From the NCBI GenBank assembly GCA_038852315.1, contig JAWCKF010000027.1:1-25610 (forward strand): a stretch of DNA of 25,610 bases, in the 5' to 3' direction. Within the stretch, counting starts at the first letter, position 1. The number at the start of each line of letters is the position of its first letter. Shown one piece after another: positions 8,559 to 14,530 of this stretch. This stretch comes from COMBO-56-21 sp038852315. GTDB taxonomy: Archaea; Thermoplasmatota; Thermoplasmata; UBA10834. The translations under genes were made by a program, and so were the position numbers. Under the pieces are notes generated by a model. It worked only from the letters and a program-made list of their open reading frames with translations, was not told where the DNA came from and made no database searches.

Positions 8559-9502
8559 AGCGGCCGCGGAAGAGGTTCGAGGTCCTCTTCGAGAGGATGA
8601 CAAGGAGGCTGTTCGCCTCGAGGCCGATACTCGCCGACAAGCTCGGCCTGCTCGCGAGGAGCGCGGGCAGGAACACGGACCTGTTCATGGCGACGTGGAT
8701 GGGGCGCGTGGGCCTGGCTATCATCGGGTTCTTCGTCTTCGCGGCGGTGTTCGCCGCGGTCGCGGTACCCTACGACAGGTTCCAGACCTCGAACGAGATA
8801 CTCGAGGGCGCGTCATGGGAACACCCGTTCGGCACGGACGACGTGGGCCGAGACGTGTTCAAGAGGACGATCCACGGCACTCAAGCGTCGCTGACGGTCG
8901 GGTTCGTAGCGATGGCCATCTCAATGGGCCTTGGGACGCTAGTCGGGCTCGCCTCGGGCTACTGGGGCGGTTGGCGGGACGAGGTCATAATGCGGATAAA
9001 CGACGTCTTCCTGTCCATCCCCTGGCTGGTGCTCATGATAGTGATAGCGTCCATATGGGGCAGGCAGGACCTGTTCGCCGTCATCGTGGTCATAGGCGTC
9101 ACGGGCTGGTCCACCACCGCGAGGATCGTGAGGGCGCAGGTGCTGACGCTCAAGGCGAGGCAGTTCGTGGAGCGGGCGAAGGCGATAGGCTCGAGCGAAT
9201 GGCACATCATATCCAAGCACATCTTCCCGAACGTCGTCCCGCTGATATTCGCGAACGCCATACTCACGGTCGCGATCGCGATACTCTCGGAGAGCACGCT
9301 CAGCTGGCTAAGGCTCGGCCCCCAGGACGTGGAGACCTGGGGGAAGATACTCGAGGACGCGTGGAACGTCCATGCCGAGCTGAACGGGCCGTACCTCTTC
9401 ACCATCATGCCCGGCCTCTGCATAGTCTTCGTAGTGCTGGGGTTCACGTTCGTCGGATACGCCATGGACGAGGTGCTCAACCCGAAGCTGAGGGAGAGAT
9501 GA
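8555..9502 (+). CDS. dppC: ABC importer permease, DppC/OppC type
   Basis: This 315-residue permease has the DppC layout: a charged cytoplasmic N-terminus of about 45 residues, a first helix (GLAIIGFFVFAAVFAAV), and the signature HPFGTDDVGRDVFKR with a helix array after it. The EAA-type loop is near residue 203 (FVERAKAIGSSEWHII). It forms the channel with the upstream DppB; the two genes share the ATGA overlap at 8555-8558. The usual DppD and DppF ATPase genes do not follow: the next gene is ribosomal protein eS1 with its own promoter. The importer must use ATPases encoded elsewhere, or shared ones. Confidence 0.9.
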   Translation: MKRPRKRFEVLFERMTRRLFASRPILADKLGLLARSAGRNTDLFMATWMGRVGLAIIGFFVFAAVFAAVAVPYDRFQTSNEILEGASWEHPFGTDDVGRDVFKRTIHGTQASLTVGFVAMAISMGLGTLVGLASGYWGGWRDEVIMRINDVFLSIPWLVLMIVIASIWGRQDLFAVIVVIGVTGWSTTARIVRAQVLTLKARQFVERAKAIGSSEWHIISKHIFPNVVPLIFANAILTVAIAILSESTLSWLRLGPQDVETWGKILEDAWNVHAELNGPYLFTIMPGLCIVFVVLGFTFVGYAMDEVLNPKLRER

Positions 9503-9571
9503 TCGCTGCTGGACATGGCTCGGGCGGGCCCTCCGAACCGATTGCCGACACATCGCGCCCCACGGCAACCT

Positions 9572-9578
9572 TTTAATA
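9572..9578 (+). promoter_or_regulatory. TATA box for the eS1 gene
   Basis: TTTAATA, within CCTTTTAATATGG, lies about 50 bases upstream of the TTG start. A transcript starting near 9602 would have a leader of about 25 bases carrying AGAGG (9616-9620). This is one of the clearest box-A sequences in the window. Confidence 0.6.
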
Positions 9579-9627
9579 TGGAAACCTGTTATCGAGCATC
9601 CCCAATCAGCTGACCAGAGGTATCAGA

Positions 9628-10419
9628 TTGGCTCAGAAGGCTAGGGTAGCGGCGAAGAAGGTGAAGGACCGCTGGAGGGCGAAGGAGTGGTACAAGCTCT
9701 ACGCCCCCGACATGTTCAGCAGGATGCAGCTGGGTGAGACCCCTGCGGACTCCCCTGACGGCGTCATCGGCCGGGTGGCCGAGGCCACGGTCCAGGACCT
9801 GACAGGCGACTTCTCGAAGATGCACATCAAACTCAGGTTCAAGGTCCACAGTGTCAGCGGGCTCGATGCGCACACGATGTTCTACGGACACGACCTGACG
9901 AGCGACTATGTGAGGAGGCTCACGCGCAGGAAGAGGACCAAGACCGATGCTGTCGTCGATGTGACCACGAAGGACGGATGGGAGATACGCGTGAAGCCCA
10001 TGGCCGTCTCAGAGCAGAGGATACAGGCGTCGCAGGAGACCGCCATCAGGAACATCATGAGGGAGGAAATCAAGCGCATCGCGTCAGAAGTGACCATCGG
10101 CGAATTCGTCAAGATGCTCATCATGGGAGACCTCATCAAGGCCGTCTCTGAGGCTTCGAAGAGCATCGTCCCCATCAAGAGGATCGAGATACGGAGGAGC
10201 GAGGTCATCAAGGTGGGAAAGCCGCCTGAGCCGGGCGAGGCCCCCATAACGGCCCCCGCCGCTCCTGAGGAGACAGCGGGGGAGGCGTCCGGGGCGACAG
10301 CGGCGCCCACACCCGAGGGTGCTACTGCGGGCGCGCAAGAGGGGGTTGCAGAGAATCAGCCTGAGGGTGCAGACACAACTCAGGGGGCGAACGCCGAGGA
10401 GAAGCCGGAGGGGCAGTAG
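9628..10419 (+). CDS. rps3ae: Ribosomal protein eS1 (S3Ae)
   Basis: This 263-residue protein is the archaeal/eukaryotic small-subunit protein eS1, which binds near the mRNA exit on the 30S platform. The N-terminal ~200 residues match the family, with the basic start (AQKARVAAKKVKDRWRAKEW), the YAPDMF segment and GHDLTSDYVRRLTRRK. From about residue 199 a ~60-residue tail rich in Ala, Glu, Gly, Pro and Thr follows. It is low complexity, probably disordered, and longer than in most archaeal homologues I know. The start is TTG 9628, preceded by AGAGG. The gene is followed after 42 bases by a tRNA gene in the same direction. Confidence 0.95.
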   Translation: MAQKARVAAKKVKDRWRAKEWYKLYAPDMFSRMQLGETPADSPDGVIGRVAEATVQDLTGDFSKMHIKLRFKVHSVSGLDAHTMFYGHDLTSDYVRRLTRRKRTKTDAVVDVTTKDGWEIRVKPMAVSEQRIQASQETAIRNIMREEIKRIASEVTIGEFVKMLIMGDLIKAVSEASKSIVPIKRIEIRRSEVIKVGKPPEPGEAPITAPAAPEETAGEASGATAAPTPEGATAGAQEGVAENQPEGADTTQGANAEEKPEGQ

Positions 10420-10461
10420 CAATCTTGGTGCCGCTTCGCTCTTACACGATGATGAAGAAAA

Positions 10462-10569
10462 GTCGGGGTGGCTCAGCCTGGTGGAGCGTCGGACTCATAG
10501 GGAGTCGCTTTGACCAAACGCTCCTTGGACATCCGGAGGTCACGGGTTCGAACCCCGTCCCCGACACCA
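10462..10569 (+). tRNA. tRNA-Met(CAT), elongator type, with a 31-base intron and encoded CCA
   Basis: After removal of bases 10500-10530 the sequence folds into a full cloverleaf. The acceptor stem is GTCGGGG with CCCCGAC, the D arm GCTC with GAGC, the anticodon stem TCGGA with TCCGG, the loop CTCATAA and the T arm ACGGG-TTCGAAC-CCCGT. The discriminator A at 10566 is followed by genomic CCA. The CAT anticodon reads AUG. A G1-C72 pair and no GGG/CCC run in the anticodon stem argue for elongator rather than initiator Met. tRNA-Ile2, which also has a CAT gene anticodon, is the remaining alternative. The gene sits between eS1 and the ArsA-type ATPase with no strong promoter of its own. Confidence 0.92.
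10500..10530 (+). other. tRNA intron at position 37/38 with bulge-helix-bulge geometry
   Basis: The intron begins after A37 and ends before A38, the standard archaeal site. The intron helix is GGAG with CTCC. The two three-base bulges are TA|G and AC|A, separated by a four-base central helix CTCA with TTGG. That helix has C-G, U·G and A-U pairs and one C×U mismatch at C34. The anticodon stem closes the other side. This geometry fits the archaeal splicing endonuclease motif with one weak pair. Boundaries are inferred from folding by eye. Confidence 0.8.
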
Positions 10570-10600
10570 ATCTCAATAGTGCGTGTGTTGCCACGAGGCG

Positions 10601-11836
10601 ATGAGTGTGCGCGTGATCATCTACACGGGCAAGGGAGGCGTGGGTAAGACCTCTGTCGCGGCCGCGACCGCGCTGAGGTGCGCCGCGCTCGGCTACAGGA
10701 CCGTGGTCATGAGCACGGACGCCGCGCACAGCCTGTCCGACTCGCTCGAGGTCCAGCTCTCGGGGGAGGTCCAGCACATATCCAAGAACCTGGACGGCAT
10801 CGAGGTGGACATACAATACGAGCTGGAGCACAGGTGGAAGGAGATCCAAACCTACCTCTCCGACTTCCTCACCTCGCAGGGCATGGACGGCGTCACCGCG
10901 AAGGAGATGGCTGTCTTCCCTGGCATGGAGCTGATGTCCGCGCTGTTCTACGTCGAGGAATGGCACAGGCAATCCAAGTACGACGTCGTGGTAATGGACA
11001 CAGCTCCGACGGCCGACACGCTCAGGCTGCTGGCGTTCCCCGATACGGCAAACTGGTATTTCGACAGGCTCTTCCACATGGTGAAGAACATACTCAAGCT
11101 CGCGCGCGTGACCGTGGGAAAGATAATGACCACGCCTCTCCCGTCAGACAGGTTCTTGGACGACCTGGAGAGCCTGAGGGAGAGGCTCGGCTATGTGAAG
11201 GACCTCTTGACGGACCCGGAGATAACCTCGGTCAGGCTCGTTGTGAACCCCGAACGTATGGTGATCACGGAGACCCAGAGGGCTTACACCTACCTGTGCC
11301 TGTACGGGTACACGGTCGAGAGCCTGGTCATCAACAGGGTGCTGCCCAAGGACATCAGCGACTCGTACTTCGATGACAAGTTCAAGGAGCAGGCGGCCCA
11401 TCTTCAGACCATAGTGGAGTCGTTCGCCCCGCTGAAGATGCTCCAGGCGGAGCTGATGCCACGCGAGGTCGTGGGCAGGAAGGCCCTTGAGAAGCTGGCA
11501 GACCAGCTCTTCGCCGGCAACGACCCGACTGAGATATACTCGAAGGAGTCGCCGATGAAGATGTACGAGGAGGACGGGACGAACGTCCTGGCCATCAAGA
11601 TGCCCTTCCCGATGAACAGCCGGGTAGAGCTTTATACGCGCAAGGACGATTTGGTGCTGCAGCTCGGCTCGTTCAAGAAGCACATCACACTGCCCTACGC
11701 GATGGCCAGCAGGAGGATACTGGGAGCGGATCTCGAGGACGGCTGGCTGAGGATAAGGTTCGAGGGAGAACATGTCCCCAAGAAGAAAGGTCGAAGAAGG
11801 CATGGAGGCCGCAAAGCGTCTCGAAAGGCATCTTGA
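10601..11836 (+). CDS. ArsA/Get3-family ATPase with C-terminal HSP20-like domain
   Basis: This 411-residue protein has the deviant Walker A loop TGKGGVGKTS (Gly10-Thr17), a switch I region (MSTDAAHSLSDSL), the switch II motif DTAPTADTLRLL starting at Asp133, and an adenine-side NPERMVITE motif. These mark the ArsA/Get3 (TRC40) branch of SIMIBI ATPases, which handle tail-anchored membrane proteins or arsenite. I see no CxxC zinc motif like the one that holds the Get3 dimer, and no ArsA-type metalloid Cys set. Residues ~329-391 form an HSP20-like (ArsA_HSP20) domain, followed by a very basic tail. A chaperone or targeting role is likelier than arsenite efflux. ATG 10601 is chosen over GTG 10583, which adds residues before the conserved strand. 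The 3' end overlaps the next gene. Confidence 0.88.
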   Translation: MSVRVIIYTGKGGVGKTSVAAATALRCAALGYRTVVMSTDAAHSLSDSLEVQLSGEVQHISKNLDGIEVDIQYELEHRWKEIQTYLSDFLTSQGMDGVTAKEMAVFPGMELMSALFYVEEWHRQSKYDVVVMDTAPTADTLRLLAFPDTANWYFDRLFHMVKNILKLARVTVGKIMTTPLPSDRFLDDLESLRERLGYVKDLLTDPEITSVRLVVNPERMVITETQRAYTYLCLYGYTVESLVINRVLPKDISDSYFDDKFKEQAAHLQTIVESFAPLKMLQAELMPREVVGRKALEKLADQLFAGNDPTEIYSKESPMKMYEEDGTNVLAIKMPFPMNSRVELYTRKDDLVLQLGSFKKHITLPYAMASRRILGADLEDGWLRIRFEGEHVPKKKGRRRHGGRKASRKAS

Positions 11837-12098
11837 GGAGATCGGCAGGGTCGTCACGAAGGACTCGATGGCGCACTTCGTGAACGCCGGGCTGGAAGTG
11901 ATTCAGGCGGCCAACGCGGCGATGAAGCACATGGACGTGCCCGAGGAGACCAAGATCAGGATCCACAAGGCCGAGAGGGAGGTCCTGCTCGCGATGCGGA
12001 GCGCCATCGACGCCGTGCTAGCGGAGATAGACAAGGAGATGCCGCCCAAGAAGGCATCTGAGCTGAAGAGGATAGAGGTCAAGCGGAAATCGAAGTGA
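11772..12098 (+). CDS. Small helical protein overlapping the ArsA-type gene
   Basis: This 108-residue protein is almost wholly helical and highly charged, with heptad-like stretches (MEAAKRLERHLEEIGRVV; EVLLAMRSAIDAVLAEIDKEM) and a Lys/Arg-rich C-terminus. I recognise no named family. If translation starts at ATG 11772, after GAGGGAG, it overlaps the ATPase gene by 65 bases; the later ATG at 11802 would leave 35. Its tight overlap suggests translation coupled to the ATPase and perhaps a physical partner such as a co-chaperone. That is inference from position. Confidence 0.75.
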   Translation: MSPRRKVEEGMEAAKRLERHLEEIGRVVTKDSMAHFVNAGLEVIQAANAAMKHMDVPEETKIRIHKAEREVLLAMRSAIDAVLAEIDKEMPPKKASELKRIEVKRKSK

Positions 12099-12191
12099 GG
12101 TTCCGATTGCCGCGCGTGCGGCGCCACGTGCCTTTTTCTATCCGTAATCCGTTACTCCGCCCCGCACCAGAGGTATAGGGGGCGAGAGTCC

Positions 12192-12638
12192 ATGGTGAAG
12201 ATGTTAGTGCCATATCCTGAGAACTGCACTGGCTGTAGGTTCTGCGAGATGGTCTGCAGCATGTACCACGAGGGCGTGGTGAACCATGCTGATGCGAGGT
12301 TGCAGGTGCACAGGAGGAACGTGAAGGTCGACTTCCCGTCCGTGTGCACGCACTGCGTCTCGTGTGGCGATGACTGCTGCATGCTCCACTGCCCCGTCGA
12401 GGCGATAAAGAAGAAGGACGGGATAGTGTACGTCGATCAGGAGCAGTGCACGGCCTGCGGGACGTGCGTCGAGGTCTGCCCCTTCGGCGTCATGCGGATG
12501 GAGGAGAAGGCCTTCAACTGCGACCTGTGCGGCGGCGACCCCACGTGCGTCAAGTTCTGCCCCATGAAGGCCATCGTCTACGAGGAGCCGAAGCCGGAGA
12601 AGTACGAGCAGGTCAAGAAGCTGCTGGCGGAGGAGTGA
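12192..12638 (+). CDS. Four-cluster ferredoxin subunit partner of the aldehyde oxidoreductase
   Basis: This 148-residue iron-sulfur protein has four cysteine groups: Cys12/15/18/22, Cys52/55/58-67, Cys86/89/92/96 and Cys110/113/119/123. They should hold four [4Fe-4S] clusters in the pattern of HycB/DmsB-type electron-transfer subunits and of the BamC/AorB-like partners of AOR-family enzymes. It would carry electrons between the tungsten enzyme encoded next and ferredoxin or another acceptor. Its TGA shares one base with the next ATG, and its last codons contain the GGAGGAG ribosome-binding sequence used by that gene, so expression is coupled. A TATA box is not obvious in the 93-base gap upstream. 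Confidence 0.88.
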   Translation: MVKMLVPYPENCTGCRFCEMVCSMYHEGVVNHADARLQVHRRNVKVDFPSVCTHCVSCGDDCCMLHCPVEAIKKKDGIVYVDQEQCTACGTCVEVCPFGVMRMEEKAFNCDLCGGDPTCVKFCPMKAIVYEEPKPEKYEQVKKLLAEE

Positions 12639-14473
12639 TGGCGATGAAGGGCTACACTGGAAGGATTCTCAAGATAGACCTCACCACCGGCAAGTCTTCG
12701 GTACGAACCTTTGATGAGGGCTATGCGCGCAAGTACCTCGGCGGCCAGGGGTTCGCTGTTGAGCTGGTGTACCATGGCGTGCCGAAGGGCACGGACGCTT
12801 TCGACCCCAAGAACGTTCTCGCCATGGCCGGAGGCCTGTTCGACGGGTTCCCGGTCGGCACCGGCGGGAAGGTCGCCTGGGCTGCGAAGTCGCCCGCGAC
12901 GAACACCCTGGCAGAGAGCATAATGGGGGGTTCGATAGGGCCTGAGCTGAAGCACGCGGGCTACGACGCTATGGAGATCGTCGGCAAGGCCGAATCTCCG
13001 AGTTACGTGTTCATAGAGGACGACAGGGTCGAGGTGAACGACGGATCAGACCTCTGGGGGAAGGACACGAGAGCCGTGCCTGAGATGCTGAAGAAGCGCC
13101 ACGGATGGGACGTCAAGGTCGCGTGCATCGGCGTGGCGGGGGAGAAGCTCTGCAAGATAGCAGGCATAGACTGCGACGACCGCCAGGCCGGCAGGGCGGG
13201 CCTCGGGGCGGTGATGGGCTCCAAGAACCTGAAGGCGGTCGTCGTCAGGGGCACCAAGGACCTCGTGCCACACGACCCTGGCAAGCTGCTGGAGCTGGCG
13301 TTGCGCTACCAGAAGATATACGAGGCTGCCCCGTCATGGGTCGAGGATACGAAGTACGGCACCGGCGAGTTCCTCGGATGGGTCAACAAGGACAGGGGTG
13401 TGTTCCCCACCAGGAACTGGCAGGAGGGCGTGTTCAAGGAGCGCGAGAAGATTGACCCGTACTACTGGGCCACCAGGTATGTGACCAAGAACAAGGCCTG
13501 CTTCGCGTGCACGAAGCCCTGCGGGAAGCTGTTCGAGGTGAAGGAGGGCAAGTTCAAGGGCGTGGCGATAGACGGCATCGAGTACGAGACGCTCTACGCT
13601 CTCGGCGGAGCGTGCGGAAACCCCGATGTCGAATCCGTCGCGCGTGCGAACGAGCTGTGCGACCTCCTCGGCTTGGACACGATCTCCACAGGCGTCACCA
13701 TCGGGTTCGCCATGGAGCTGTTCCAGAGAGGCATCATCACCGAGAAGGACACGGGCGTCAACCTCGCGTGGAGCAACGCGCCAGACGCGGTCCCCAAGAT
13801 GGTCGAGCTGATAGGCAACAGGAAGGGGTTCGGGGACGTCCTCGCAGACGGCGTCAAGGTGGCCGCGCAGAGGATCGGCAAGGGGGCGGAGAGGTACGCG
13901 GTGCACACTAAGGGCATGGAGCCGCCGGCGTACGACGTCCGGGGCATGAAGGGCCATGGCCTTGCTTACATGACCTCCACCAGGGGCGCGTGCCACCTGC
14001 GTGCGGGCTTCTACGCGCCGGAGCTGGTCGGCAAGTTCTGGAAGTGGGAGGGCATCGACAGGTTCTCTCCCGTGGGCAAGGGCGCCATGGTGGCGGAGAT
14101 GGAGAACTTCATGTGCGTGTACGACAGCGTCGGCCTGTGCAAGTTCTCGAGGGGCTTCTACCTGATCGCGAAGCTCCCAGAGGTGATAGAGGCCATCACG
14201 GGGCTGAACTTCACCGAGGCTGAGCTGCTCAAGATCGGCGAGCGGATACACAACATGAAGGGGAACTTCAACGCCCGCGAGGGCGTCCTCAGGAAAGACT
14301 GGCTCCTCCCGCCCAGGATAACCGAGGATCCAATACCCGACGGCGTCTCGAAGGGCCACAGGATAAGCGTCGATGAGATGAACATGATGCTCGACGATTA
14401 CATGAAAGCCCGCGGGTGGAGCAGGGAGGGCGTGCCATCCCCTGAGAAGCTAAGAGAGCTCGGGATCGACTGA
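12638..14473 (+). CDS. aor: Aldehyde ferredoxin oxidoreductase, tungsten-pterin family
   Basis: This 611-residue enzyme has the AOR N-terminus (KGYTGRILKIDL), the pterin-contacting region (FPVGTGGKVAWAAKSPATN; MGGSIGPELKHAGYDA) and the cluster ligands Cys288, Cys291, Cys295 (ACFACTKPC) and Cys501 (GLCKFS). These match the CxxCxxxC plus distant Cys pattern of Pyrococcus AOR. The family oxidises aldehydes to acids with a tungsten bis-pterin centre and passes electrons through a [4Fe-4S] cluster to ferredoxin. With its four-cluster partner it could also be a BamB-like enzyme or act on another carbonyl substrate. ATG 12638 and ATG 12644 are both possible; GGAGG at 12629-12634 spaces better for 12644. 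No cofactor-synthesis gene is adjacent. Confidence 0.92.
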   Translation: MAMKGYTGRILKIDLTTGKSSVRTFDEGYARKYLGGQGFAVELVYHGVPKGTDAFDPKNVLAMAGGLFDGFPVGTGGKVAWAAKSPATNTLAESIMGGSIGPELKHAGYDAMEIVGKAESPSYVFIEDDRVEVNDGSDLWGKDTRAVPEMLKKRHGWDVKVACIGVAGEKLCKIAGIDCDDRQAGRAGLGAVMGSKNLKAVVVRGTKDLVPHDPGKLLELALRYQKIYEAAPSWVEDTKYGTGEFLGWVNKDRGVFPTRNWQEGVFKEREKIDPYYWATRYVTKNKACFACTKPCGKLFEVKEGKFKGVAIDGIEYETLYALGGACGNPDVESVARANELCDLLGLDTISTGVTIGFAMELFQRGIITEKDTGVNLAWSNAPDAVPKMVELIGNRKGFGDVLADGVKVAAQRIGKGAERYAVHTKGMEPPAYDVRGMKGHGLAYMTSTRGACHLRAGFYAPELVGKFWKWEGIDRFSPVGKGAMVAEMENFMCVYDSVGLCKFSRGFYLIAKLPEVIEAITGLNFTEAELLKIGERIHNMKGNFNAREGVLRKDWLLPPRITEDPIPDGVSKGHRISVDEMNMMLDDYMKARGWSREGVPSPEKLRELGID

Positions 14474-14487
14474 GTGCAACTCCCACT

Positions 14488-14499
14488 CTTTCCGGAAAG
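14488..14499. other. Palindrome CTTTCCGGAAAG between convergent genes
   Basis: A perfect 12-base palindrome lies 15 bases after the AOR stop and about 30 bases before the end of the minus-strand surface-protein gene, with pyrimidine-rich CTCTTCTTC next to it. It could form a short stem or bind a protein, and may help end transcription from either side. Archaeal terminators are poorly defined by sequence, so this is a weak call. Confidence 0.3.
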
Positions 14500-14530
14500 A
14501 CTCTTCTTCGTCAGATGAGCTGAGAGACTC

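Noticed and set aside
7266..8603. Minus-strand frame of 445 codons opposite dppB
   Set aside because: DppB motifs on the plus strand are unambiguous; the antisense frame has no family features.
10462..10569. Reading the tRNA as an uninterrupted class II (Ser/Leu) tRNA with a long variable arm
   Set aside because: The D arm is not of Ser/Leu type, and removing 31 bases at 37/38 gives a full Met cloverleaf with splice-motif geometry.
10583..10600. GTG 10583 as start of the ArsA-type ATPase
   Set aside because: It adds six residues before the conserved VIIYTGKGGVGKT strand and nearly reaches the tRNA 3' end; ATG 10601 is a normal start.
10600..11836. Arsenite-efflux ATPase assignment
   Set aside because: No metalloid-binding Cys set, no second ATPase half and no ArsB or ArsR nearby; a chaperone/targeting relative fits better.
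12446..12637. Upstream extension of the AOR frame into the ferredoxin gene
   Set aside because: The ferredoxin frame there has four perfect Cys groups; AOR similarity begins only at KGYTGRI.
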